Source of the DNA: UBA10364 sp905182675
GTDB lineage: Bacteria; Bacteroidota; Bacteroidia; Flavobacteriales; Schleiferiaceae
Assembly: GCA_963933975.1 (NCBI GenBank)
Contig: CAWVWE010000048.1
Coordinates: forward strand, 1-5,853
Length of the DNA: 5,853 bases
Direction of reading: 5' to 3'
Shown one piece after another: positions 1 to 5,853 of this stretch; positions within the stretch are counted from its first letter, which is position 1; each line of letters starts with the position of its first letter. Position numbers and translations under genes: made by a program. Below the pieces are notes generated by a model. The model was given only the letters and a program-made list of their open reading frames with translations. It had not been told where the DNA came from and made no database searches.

Positions 1-28
1 CACCCACAAAAACCCTACTTTTGATCCT

Positions 29-1306
29 ATGGAAACCTATTCATTTTCACAACAGCCGCGCATTGCCATCATAGGCTTAGGCTATGTAGGCTTGCCGCTG
101 ACCCTCGCGTTCAACCACCGGTATGATGTGGTAGGCTTTGATGTGAATACCCATAAGGTGGACCAATTAGTTTCCGGCATAGACGCCACCCACGAAACTG
201 ACCCTTCTGAGCTACAAAGCGCCTTAAAAAACGGCCTTGTCCTCAGTGCAAATCCTGACATACTCCAGGACATTAATACGTATATCGTAACCGTCCCTAC
301 AGATGTAGATGCGCATAAAAGACCTGATCTAAGCAACCTACTTGCGGCAAGTGCCACCATAGGTTCATTTTTAAAGCCCGGTGATCTGGTCATCTATGAG
401 AGCACCACCTATCCTGGGTGCACGGAAGAAGAATGTGTTCCCGTATTAGAAAAGCACAGTGGCTTAAAGTTCAACCTAGATTTTACGGTAGGATACAGTC
501 CTGAGCGTATCAATCCAGGAGATAAAATCCGTACCCTCACGACCATCAAAAAAGTAACCAGCGGATCTACGGCCAAGGCAGCACTGCATGTTGACGCGCT
601 ATACGCTTCGATCATTACTGCAGGCACCCATCTGGCCAGCAGCATTAAGGTCGCAGAAGCTTCTAAGGCGATCGAGAATGCACAGCGCGATGTGAACATC
701 AGTTTTGTGAATGAGCTTGCCCTTATTTTTGATAGAATCGGGATTGATACCCAAGAAGTACTGGAAGCTGCCGGGACCAAATGGAACTTCTTACCCTTCA
801 CACCGGGACTCGTTGGTGGTCACTGTATAGGGGTAGATCCATATTATTTGGCACACAAAGCACAGTCCTTGGGTTATGACCCAGAAGTCATCCTCTCCGG
901 AAGACGCGTGAATGAAAGCATGGGCCTCCACGTCGCTGGATCCGTCATCAAACTGATGCATAAAAAAGGTATTGCCGTACCCGGAACTAAGGCATTACTG
1001 ATGGGGGTAACCTTCAAGGAGAATTGTCCTGATGTTCGAAACAGCCGCGTGGTAGATGTTTACCGTGAACTGCAAGAATTTGGCTTAGCCGTGGACCTCT
1101 ATGATCCATGGGCTGATAAAACTGCGCTGTTTGATATTTACCAGCAGTCTGCCGTTGAAAAACCCGACTTTGATTCCTACAAGGTGATTGTTATCGCCGT
1201 AGCGCATGACACGTTCAAAACGCTGTCTATTCTCACCTCTGAGGACCGAGTCATTTATGATTTAAAAGGTGTCTTGCCTAAGGATTGTAGTGACAAGCGG
1301 TTGTGA
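29..1306 (+). CDS. UDP-N-acetylhexosamine 6-dehydrogenase, WbpO/TviB type
   Basis: This cytoplasmic NAD-dependent dehydrogenase oxidises C6 of a UDP-HexNAc (UDP-GlcNAc or UDP-GalNAc) to the uronic acid, a precursor for acidic O-antigen, capsule or exopolysaccharide. The N-terminal Rossmann domain shows GLGYVG at residues 16-21 and Asp38 at the end of the second strand, as expected for NAD. Family signatures follow: STTYPGCTEE near 125-134, SPERINPGD at 157-165, Lys213 and Asn217 in the central helix, and catalytic Cys266 in GGHCIGVDPYYL with Asp270. The C-terminal UDP-binding domain has the typical GVTFKENCPDVRN motif. At 425 residues it is the normal length for WbpO/TviB proteins, and the YLAHKAQ and GRRVNE sequences resemble that branch more than UDP-glucose dehydrogenases. 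The frame is open to the left edge of the window, but the ATG at 29 puts the Rossmann motif at residue 11, as is usual. GlcNAc versus GalNAc specificity cannot be read from the sequence. Confidence 0.93.
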   Translation: METYSFSQQPRIAIIGLGYVGLPLTLAFNHRYDVVGFDVNTHKVDQLVSGIDATHETDPSELQSALKNGLVLSANPDILQDINTYIVTVPTDVDAHKRPDLSNLLAASATIGSFLKPGDLVIYESTTYPGCTEEECVPVLEKHSGLKFNLDFTVGYSPERINPGDKIRTLTTIKKVTSGSTAKAALHVDALYASIITAGTHLASSIKVAEASKAIENAQRDVNISFVNELALIFDRIGIDTQEVLEAAGTKWNFLPFTPGLVGGHCIGVDPYYLAHKAQSLGYDPEVILSGRRVNESMGLHVAGSVIKLMHKKGIAVPGTKALLMGVTFKENCPDVRNSRVVDVYRELQEFGLAVDLYDPWADKTALFDIYQQSAVEKPDFDSYKVIVIAVAHDTFKTLSILTSEDRVIYDLKGVLPKDCSDKRL

Positions 1307-1365
1307 TGTTATCATGACTATTTAACTTCATTCATTTCCCAAACCAAACCTTCAAATAAAACCAA

Positions 1366-1788
1366 ATGAAAAAAGCGATCATCGTATCCGGTTACTTTAA
1401 CCCTATTCATAAAGGACATCTAGAATACATCAACAACGCGAAAGCACAGGCTGACGTATTAATCGTCATTGTTAATAGTGACCATCAGCGTGCGTTAAAA
1501 GGCTCTAAAGAGTTTCAAAAGGAAGATGAGCGACTGATTATCGTACAGAACATTAAAGCAGTAGACCATGCTGTAATCAGCATAGATGTTGACCGCACCG
1601 TATGTGCAACTATTAAGAGCATTCACGAAACGTTCAGTAAGGACTACCAGATTGGTTTTGCTAACGGAGGTGACCAAAATAACGACACCATTCCTGAACG
1701 CGCTATTTGCGATGAACTAGGCGTTGTGCTTATAGATGGCCTAGGTGACAAAATACAGAGCAGCAGCTGGTTGCTTAAAAACGTGTAG
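1366..1788 (+). CDS. HxGH nucleotidyltransferase (cytidylyl-/adenylyltransferase-like)
   Basis: This is a 140-residue single-domain enzyme expected to transfer a nucleotidyl group from CTP or ATP to a phosphorylated sugar, polyol or similar substrate in the cytoplasm. The nucleotide-binding signature is FNPIHKGH at residues 11-18 (His15 and His18). NSDHQRALKG at 37-46 matches the VNSD-x-LKG region of HldE/RfaE-type adenylyltransferases, NGGDQNN at 100-106 corresponds to their GGD motif, and IQSSSWLLK at 130-138 sits where the ISTT/STTNII motif normally lies. The overall length matches TagD and the HldE C-terminal domain. The kinase domain found in HldE is absent. The gene follows the dehydrogenase on the same strand after 59 bases with no terminator, so they are probably cotranscribed. 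The start codon is preceded by an A-rich stretch (AAATAAAACCAA). The substrate is unknown; heptose-1-phosphate and glycerol-3-phosphate are candidates by family only. Confidence 0.85.
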   Translation: MKKAIIVSGYFNPIHKGHLEYINNAKAQADVLIVIVNSDHQRALKGSKEFQKEDERLIIVQNIKAVDHAVISIDVDRTVCATIKSIHETFSKDYQIGFANGGDQNNDTIPERAICDELGVVLIDGLGDKIQSSSWLLKNV

Positions 1789-1819
1789 ATCCATTTTTAT
1801 AAATAGACCTCTATAATTA

Positions 1820-1836
1820 GTGGCCTCGAAGGCTAC
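1820..1836. terminator. Weak hairpin between convergent genes
   Basis: GTGGCCT and AGGCTAC pair over seven positions (one G-T) around a CGA loop. The repeat overlaps the stop codon of the minus-strand cupin gene and lies about 30 bases after the end of the plus-strand nucleotidyltransferase gene. Neither strand has a clear T-run directly after the stem, so it is at best a weak bidirectional terminator or an RNA 3'-end stabiliser. No better terminator is visible in this 44-base convergent gap. Confidence 0.25.
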
Positions 1837-2321
1837 GCTCTCTTGTAGTCGTCTTGAACTCTAATGATGTCCTCTTCGTCTGACGGGTGGTTTAGATCTG
1901 TATGTTGCCAAAACTCGGCAACTACACCCCAGGTCTTAAGGCCTATTAGGCGATGACGCTCGCCCTTTTCCATGACAACTTTATTGCCTGTCTCAAATGT
2001 TTTAACAGGGCCTTGCTCATTAGTCAGACTGCGGGCAATTCCTACGGGACCATTCACAACGCGCCAGGTTTCCTTACGTCTGTGGTGGTACTGCCAGGAA
2101 AGCCTTGCCTCAGGTTTAACTAGTAATATTTTAGGACTGAGTTTCCCAGAGACCCGGAGGCCGCTAACGTCAAGTCCATCAAAATATAGGTTTGCAAACT
2201 CTTGCGCTTGATTTTCATCAATCACGAAGAAGCCCCCCCATGGTCTGGTGAAATCTGAGCTTACAACAGTGAGCTTTTGTTCAGAGAGAATCTCTGCTAT
2301 TTCAGTAAATCTATTTTCCAT
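1833..2321 (-). CDS. Cupin protein, type II mannose-6-phosphate isomerase-like
   Basis: This is a 162-residue cytoplasmic single-domain cupin. It matches the C-terminal isomerase domain of bifunctional ManC/AlgA-type proteins: TRPWGGFF at residues 25-32, then QYHHRRKETWRVVNG at 77-91 (family form QxHxxRxExW; likely metal ligands Gln77, His79 and Glu84), GERHRL at 120-125 with the fourth ligand His123, and EEDIIRVQDDYKR at 149-161, corresponding to the DIVRxxDxYGR end of the family. The guanylyltransferase domain is absent, so this is the stand-alone form. Similar Bacteroidota proteins are often labelled mannose-6-phosphate or phosphoheptose isomerase, but the substrate is not proven by these motifs. 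The gene is transcribed against its neighbours, converging on the nucleotidyltransferase with a 44-base gap. Its ATG is preceded by AAAAAACA, a typical Bacteroidota start context. It probably supplies an activated-sugar precursor for the same polysaccharide. Confidence 0.82.
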   Translation of the reverse strand: MENRFTEIAEILSEQKLTVVSSDFTRPWGGFFVIDENQAQEFANLYFDGLDVSGLRVSGKLSPKILLVKPEARLSWQYHHRRKETWRVVNGPVGIARSLTNEQGPVKTFETGNKVVMEKGERHRLIGLKTWGVVAEFWQHTDLNHPSDEEDIIRVQDDYKRA

Positions 2322-2379
2322 TGTTTTTTAACTACTCCTAATCAGGAAAAGATGCTCTCCGGATTTTATTTCTTATTGG

Positions 2380-2387
2380 CAAAGGTA
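2380..2387 (-). promoter_or_regulatory. Bacteroidota-type -7 promoter element for the cupin gene
   Basis: On the minus strand this reads TACCTTTG, an exact match to the Bacteroidota sigma factor consensus TAnnTTTG. Transcription would start a few bases downstream, leaving a leader of roughly 50 bases before the ATG at 2321. A TTG that could act as the -33 element lies at 2416-2414, but its 26-base spacer is longer than usual, so the upstream half is weak. The site is well placed in the divergent gap. Confidence 0.45.
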
Positions 2388-2485
2388 TTTAATTCAATGA
2401 TAGTCCTGCTCTTCAAGTCTATGGAAAGTAACTGATCTGAAACCAACCATGGTACATCTGGAATAATTGAAATGGATCCACATAA

Positions 2486-2532
2486 GGTCTTGAGTTCTAT
2501 AAGTCAGATTAAGTCAATCTGCCTCAAGAGCC
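2486..2532. repeat. Nested inverted repeat in the divergent intergenic region
   Basis: The outer arms TCTTGAG (2488-2494) and CTCAAGA (2523-2529) pair perfectly over 7 bp. They extend by GG (2486-2487) with CC (2531-2532) if G2530 is bulged. Inside, CAGATT (2505-2510) pairs with AATCTG (2516-2521) around the loop AAGTC. An unpaired ten-base strand (2495-2504) faces a single C2522. Within it, AAGTCA occurs twice ten bases apart (2501 and 2511). No T-run follows, so it is not an intrinsic terminator. It could be an operator or a folded leader upstream of the WecA-like gene, or chance. Confidence 0.35.
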
Positions 2533-2608
2533 AATAGGCATGAGCTTTGCCCCTGTTCTAAGTATAATTACTTACCTTGTGATTCCAAACTAATAACCTT
2601 TACTAACC

Positions 2609-3721
2609 ATGAGCTCAGCACTTTATCCCTTAGTGCCTCCCTTTGTAGCAGTTGTATTACTGCTGTCAAGGCTGCTTATAGACTTTGGCTACCGCTTTGG
2701 TCTTGTAGATCAGCCCAATGAACGCTCTTCACACAGCGCCATTGTTCCTAGAGTTGGAGGCATCTCAATTTTTATTCCTTATCTACTTTTAGGCCTTGGT
2801 CTTTTCGTTGCTAAATATGAATTTGTCCAGACTAACCTCCCGTATTGGGTTGGTTTGATGGCCATTGTCGTTCTAGGCACAGCGGATGATAGATTAGACC
2901 TCGGCTCAAAATTTAAGTTTTTCGTTCAGTTTGGCGTAGCCGTCTATTACGTGATTTTCTCTGGAAATTATGTGGATAGTCTTTATGGATTATTTGGGAT
3001 AGGCGCTATTCCTTCTTGGTTAGGCATCTCTTTAAGTGTGATCACGGTAGTTTATCTCATTAACGCCGTTAACTTGATTGACGGTGTTGACGGCCTAGCC
3101 GCGGGAACTTCCTTGTTAAGCATGTATCTATTTAGCGTACTCATGGGGGGCACTGAACATTTTTTCACCTTTGCTTTTGTAGGTATCGGCCTTGTCATAT
3201 TTATGGGGTTCAATTTCTCTCGTAAAAAGAAAATTTTCATGGGTGATGCCGGTTCATTAGGTCTTGGGTTTATTCTAGCCACTATGGTCATGGAATTCCT
3301 AAACAGTGGAAATGGCCACATTTCTAGCTTGAATCTTAACCCCGTTGTTGTGGGAGTTCTTATTCTAGGTTACCCCATCGCAGACACTTTACGTGTCTTT
3401 GTGATTAGACTGAGTATGGGGCGTTCTCCTTTTAATGCAGATAGAAGGCACATGCACCATGTTTTATTAGACAAAGGTTTTAGCCATTTTGGCACCTCTA
3501 CATTCATCATGACTTGGGTTGGAATCATTGTATTACTCAACAAAACACTTGCGCCTGTTTTAGACAGTCACCTTATGATTTTTATTAATCTAGGCGTTGT
3601 TTTACTTATTCACTTGTTTGTACGTCACCGTTCAGCGCAATTGCGTATTTTTTGGCGCTCGTTTTCACGTAGTATTTTTAACCCCGTGAAATCTTTATGG
3701 AACAAATATGTCGCAAATTAG
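2609..3721 (+). CDS. MraY/WecA-family undecaprenyl-phosphate sugar-1-phosphate transferase
   Basis: This polytopic inner-membrane enzyme moves a HexNAc-1-phosphate from its UDP-sugar to undecaprenyl phosphate, the first step of lipid-linked O-antigen or other surface glycan synthesis. Visible family motifs in order are LVDQPNERSSHSAIVPRVGG (residues 32-51), the DDRLD acidic motif at 93-97 before a conserved Lys/Phe-rich helix, NAVNLIDGVDGLAAG at 152-166 (Asn155, Asp158, Asp161), FMGDAGSLGLG at 210-220 with the metal-binding Asp213, and NADRRHMHH at 276-284, the cytoplasmic His-rich loop of the WecA branch. About ten or eleven hydrophobic segments are present, and 370 residues is the normal length. 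The HMHH loop favours WecA-like enzymes over true MraY. Acceptor sugar specificity (GlcNAc, GalNAc or other) is not readable. No strong promoter was found in the 287 bases upstream. Its last 14 bases overlap the permease gene, implying cotranscription and translational coupling. Confidence 0.92.
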   Translation: MSSALYPLVPPFVAVVLLLSRLLIDFGYRFGLVDQPNERSSHSAIVPRVGGISIFIPYLLLGLGLFVAKYEFVQTNLPYWVGLMAIVVLGTADDRLDLGSKFKFFVQFGVAVYYVIFSGNYVDSLYGLFGIGAIPSWLGISLSVITVVYLINAVNLIDGVDGLAAGTSLLSMYLFSVLMGGTEHFFTFAFVGIGLVIFMGFNFSRKKKIFMGDAGSLGLGFILATMVMEFLNSGNGHISSLNLNPVVVGVLILGYPIADTLRVFVIRLSMGRSPFNADRRHMHHVLLDKGFSHFGTSTFIMTWVGIIVLLNKTLAPVLDSHLMIFINLGVVLLIHLFVRHRSAQLRIFWRSFSRSIFNPVKSLWNKYVAN

Positions 3722-5480
3722 ATTGACAGACCTATTCTCACATATCCCTGAACTGAGCCATTACGTTTTCGTAATGGCTTTTTTCTGCATCATCCTCGGC
3801 TTACTCTGGGGACGGTTTAAGGCGATGCATGTTTTTGGGGTTGTAGTGTTGGCCCTTGTAATAACGGGTTTTATGGGTATTAAACACCTCTATGCCAGTG
3901 CGAGCAACCCGTCTATACTCACCGTAATGGCACTCATTTCATTGACCAGTGTCCTTAAAAAAGAACTCAACCCAGGAAGACTTCTGAGTAAAGTGGGTAA
4001 TACACCTAGAGGTTTTTTACTATTTACCACAGCCTTTACCGCCGGTTTAAGTGCTTTTGTAAATAACACCCCCGTAGTTGCATTGCTCATTCCTAGTGTT
4101 AAGGCTAAAGCAGAAAATAGAGGCTGGAATCCCGCATTATTTCTAATGCCATTGTCCTTCGCTGCAGTAGCTGGTGGAACAATGACCCTAATAGGCACCT
4201 CTACGAACCTGGTGTTAAACGGCATGATGCTTGAAAACGGCATTACTGGATTTAGCTTCTGGGATTTTTTACTACCTGGACTCGCTGTTACCACCGCGGT
4301 TCTCTTGACAACGTTGCTATTAGCTCCTCTAGTACTTAAAAAGCGTTTGAATTCAACGGATAAGAGTATTAGCCCGCTCAGAAGTTACACCACAGAATTA
4401 TCTGTACTGGCTGAAGGTAACATGACCGGGCTAACAGTTAGGGAAGCTGGCCTTAGAAATCTAAATGATTTGTACTTAGCAGAGGTTTATAGAGATGGGT
4501 TATTTATTTCTCCTGTCTCCCCTCAAGAAGTCCTACAAGCGAATGACACACTGTTTTTTACCGGAGCGCTTGAACATATAAACCGTCTTTTAGATCTGTT
4601 TCCAAAGGGGCTTACCACCTTAGAGTCCAAGTTTCAGGTAGATGCACGCAATGACATTTTAGAGGTCATAGTTCCTAATAACTCAGACCTTATAGGTAAA
4701 GCGGTCAAGCAGACAGATTTTAGATCTCGCTATGACGCTGTGATCGTAGGTGTGCAGCGTGAAGGACAATCTCTAAGAGGAAAAATTGGAAGTTTACGTT
4801 TGCAAGCGGGAGATTTACTCCTTCTTTCTGTAGGCAGCACTTTCTCCCTGAAAAACGACAGTGAAATCTCTCTAATTACCCTAAACCAGTACGCTAGAGA
4901 AACAAAAAAGAAACTAGGCCGCGAAAAGTATTTTTTGCCTAGTATTCCAATCATCATCGCTCTAGGCTTTTTCATGCAATGGACTTTGCTGCTGACTATA
5001 GGGCTGGTTTTATTAAGCGGTTTACTCTGTGGTGTTTCTCATGCGGAAAAGTTAAAGAGCGATTTTAACCTTGAGCTCTATGCCTTACTTATTCTATCTG
5101 TTGCCTTTGGCAGTGCTGTAGTGGAAGGAGGACATGCGCAGTATTTCTTAGAACAGCTCCTTTTACCACAAAGCCCTACACTAGGGATGGTGCTGCTATT
5201 TGCGATCACACTGGTATTAACAAATTTCATGACGAACGTAAGCGCCGTGGCTATTGCTTTCCCCATTGCCGTAGCCATGATGGGGCATTACCAGTTAGAC
5301 TCTGTAACTGTTTTTCTAACATTAGCCTTCGCAGCAAGTGCGAGTTTCCTTACCCCAGCTAGTTATCAAACGCATCTTATGGTGATGGGCCCAGGTGGCT
5401 ATACAAACCGTGATTTCTTGAAGCTTGGCCTGCCAGTGCTCCTTGTATATAGTGCGGTGGCACTTTGGATTTTGTTGTAA
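3708..5480 (+). CDS. SLC13-family permease with TrkA-C domains, probable sulfate transporter
   Basis: This is a 590-residue inner-membrane secondary transporter. The N-terminal membrane half (about 19-210) contains NNTPVVALLIP at 119-129 and GGTMTLIGTSTNLVLNG at 156-172. The C-terminal half (about 408-590) repeats the pattern with NFMTNVSAVAIAFP at 506-519 and FLTPASYQTHLMVMGPGGY at 547-565. The two Asn-Thr hairpins correspond to the sodium- and substrate-binding SNT motifs of SLC13/DASS carriers. Between the halves, about 225-300 and 310-392 look like two cytoplasmic TrkA-C (RCK-C) modules, each with a strand-rich core and an AGDxLL or ANDTLFF element. This architecture is common in bacterial and algal sulfate carriers of this family. 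Sulfate as substrate is inferred from cysC 80 bases downstream. The ATG at 3708 overlaps the upstream gene by 14 bases; starting at Met23 would cut into the first membrane helix. A terminator-like hairpin lies in codons 17-26. Confidence 0.88.
   Translation: MSQIRLTDLFSHIPELSHYVFVMAFFCIILGLLWGRFKAMHVFGVVVLALVITGFMGIKHLYASASNPSILTVMALISLTSVLKKELNPGRLLSKVGNTPRGFLLFTTAFTAGLSAFVNNTPVVALLIPSVKAKAENRGWNPALFLMPLSFAAVAGGTMTLIGTSTNLVLNGMMLENGITGFSFWDFLLPGLAVTTAVLLTTLLLAPLVLKKRLNSTDKSISPLRSYTTELSVLAEGNMTGLTVREAGLRNLNDLYLAEVYRDGLFISPVSPQEVLQANDTLFFTGALEHINRLLDLFPKGLTTLESKFQVDARNDILEVIVPNNSDLIGKAVKQTDFRSRYDAVIVGVQREGQSLRGKIGSLRLQAGDLLLLSVGSTFSLKNDSEISLITLNQYARETKKKLGREKYFLPSIPIIIALGFFMQWTLLLTIGLVLLSGLLCGVSHAEKLKSDFNLELYALLILSVAFGSAVVEGGHAQYFLEQLLLPQSPTLGMVLLFAITLVLTNFMTNVSAVAIAFPIAVAMMGHYQLDSVTVFLTLAFAASASFLTPASYQTHLMVMGPGGYTNRDFLKLGLPVLLVYSAVALWILL
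3756..3784 (+). terminator. Intrinsic-terminator-like hairpin inside the start of the permease gene
   Basis: The arms AGCCATTACG (3756-3765) and CGTAATGGCT (3770-3779) pair perfectly over 10 bp around a TTTT loop. Ts continue to 3784, giving six in a row (3779-3784). The other strand has no T-run after the stem, so polarity is plus only. It begins 34 bases after the stop codon of the WecA-like gene and falls in permease codons 17-26, encoding SHYVFVMAFF. It could end transcripts that fail to start permease translation, acting as an attenuator, while translating ribosomes would melt it. The structure is directly visible; its activity is inferred. Confidence 0.5.
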
Positions 5481-5560
5481 TTCATAGTCTCCTGATTAGG
5501 CCTTGGTTTTTAGAAATAATAACTTGCAGCTCAAACTAAAAAAATTAGTCCTTTTACGTG

Positions 5561-5853
5561 GTGGAAAAACTACATGTCATACCGCATCAGCACTCCGTTT
5601 CTGTAAAGGATCGTGAATTATTACATGGCCATAAAGGACATGTACTGTGGTTCACAGGATTAAGTGGCAGCGGCAAGAGCACCGTGGCTTCAGCTGTAGA
5701 GCGTGAACTTCATTTACGCGGAATTTCCACCTATATCTTAGACGGAGATAATGTTAGAGCTGGACTCAATGCAGACCTAGATTTTAGCGCAGCGAGCCGT
5801 GAAGAGAATATTCGTCGTATTGCCCACGTCAGTGGTTTAATGAAAGACGCGGG
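5561..5853 (+). CDS. cysC: Adenylyl-sulfate (APS) kinase, 5' part
   Basis: CysC phosphorylates adenosine 5'-phosphosulfate with ATP to make PAPS, the donor for sulfotransferases and for PAPS reductase in cysteine synthesis; it is cytoplasmic. About 97 codons are present, roughly half of a family protein near 200 residues, and the window end cuts the rest. The visible part holds the P-loop GLSGSGKST at residues 33-41 preceded by VLWFT, then LDGDNVRAGLNADLDFS at 60-76 and SREENIRRIAHVSGLMKDAG at 79-98, all hallmark APS kinase sequences. The N-terminus VIPHQHSVSVKDR fits the family, so translation must begin near here. An in-frame TAG at 5546-5548 and the lack of any in-frame ATG before residue 94 point to a GTG start, at 5561 or at the adjacent GTG 5558. 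It follows the permease after 80 bases with no clear terminator or promoter, suggesting one transcript. Confidence 0.92.
   Translation, partial: MEKLHVIPHQHSVSVKDRELLHGHKGHVLWFTGLSGSGKSTVASAVERELHLRGISTYILDGDNVRAGLNADLDFSAASREENIRRIAHVSGLMKDA

Noticed and set aside
16..23. TACTTTTG, an exact match to the Bacteroidota -7 element, just before the dehydrogenase start
   Set aside because: It ends only five bases before the ATG, which would give an almost leaderless transcript, and any -33 element would lie outside the window.
409..801. Long minus-strand ORF opposite the dehydrogenase gene
   Set aside because: It is a shadow of a gene with strong family motifs, and its translation has no recognisable domain.
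2446..2453. ACCATGGT 8-bp palindrome in the intergenic region
   Set aside because: A single 8-bp palindrome is expected by chance many times in a window of this size, and nothing around it supports an operator.
2563..2568. TATAAT upstream of the WecA-like gene
   Set aside because: No -35 box lies at about 17 bases, and the main Bacteroidota sigma factor does not use this consensus.
2397..2593. Three tiny plus-strand ORFs in the intergenic region (12, 21 and 17 codons, starting at 2397, 2472 and 2540)
   Set aside because: They are too short, have no recognisable sequence or supporting start context, and are of a size expected by chance.
3774..3776. Alternative permease start at Met23, which would place the terminator-like hairpin outside the coding region
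   Set aside because: It would remove the beginning of the first membrane helix, whereas the ATG at 3708 gives a full helix and a typical short overlap with the upstream gene.
3890..4294. Minus-strand ORF of 134 codons opposite the permease gene
   Set aside because: It is antisense to well-conserved SLC13 motifs, and its composition is explained by the plus-strand codons.
5535..5549. ACTAA/TTAGT inverted repeat between the permease and cysC, considered as a terminator
   Set aside because: It has only five A-T-rich pairs around AAAAA and is followed by mixed sequence, so it is too weak to terminate transcription.

Overview
The window looks like a piece of a Bacteroidota chromosome, most likely a flavobacterium-like marine or environmental organism. 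This is inferred from moderate GC, start codons preceded by A-rich stretches instead of Shine-Dalgarno sequences, one good match to the Bacteroidota -7 promoter element (TAnnTTTG), and the character of the encoded proteins. The genus cannot be named from the sequence alone. It reads as the edge of a surface-polysaccharide biosynthesis locus running into a sulfate uptake and activation cluster. I see no tRNA, rRNA, CRISPR array, insertion sequence, phage gene or toxin-antitoxin pair.

Layout. 29-1306 (+) encodes a WbpO/TviB-type UDP-N-acetylhexosamine 6-dehydrogenase. 1366-1788 (+) encodes a small HxGH nucleotidyltransferase of the heptose-phosphate adenylyltransferase / glycerol-phosphate cytidylyltransferase group. 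1833-2321 (-) encodes a single-domain cupin resembling the type II mannose-6-phosphate isomerase domain; it converges on the nucleotidyltransferase and has its own likely promoter. 2322-2608 is a 287-base divergent intergenic region holding that promoter and a nested inverted repeat. 2609-3721 (+) encodes a MraY/WecA-family polyprenyl-phosphate sugar-1-phosphate transferase. It overlaps by 14 bases the gene at 3708-5480 (+), an SLC13-family permease with central TrkA-C (RCK-C) domains. After 80 bases without a clear promoter or terminator comes the 5' half of cysC (APS kinase), cut by the window end at 5853.

How the genes may work together. The dehydrogenase makes an acidic UDP-sugar, the WecA-like enzyme starts a lipid-linked glycan, and the nucleotidyltransferase and cupin probably help supply another activated sugar or polyol. 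The permease and CysC probably import sulfate and convert APS to PAPS, which feeds either cysteine synthesis or sulfotransferases. The physical coupling of a glycan-initiating enzyme to a putative sulfate permease makes a sulfated acidic polysaccharide an attractive but unproven reading.

Most striking structure. A perfect 10-bp inverted repeat with a TTTT loop, running directly into six Ts, lies inside codons 17-26 of the permease gene, 34 bases after the stop codon of the overlapping upstream gene. It has the form of an intrinsic terminator placed where translation of the permease would control it. I see no convincing wholly new system; this possible translation-gated attenuator is the item most worth testing.
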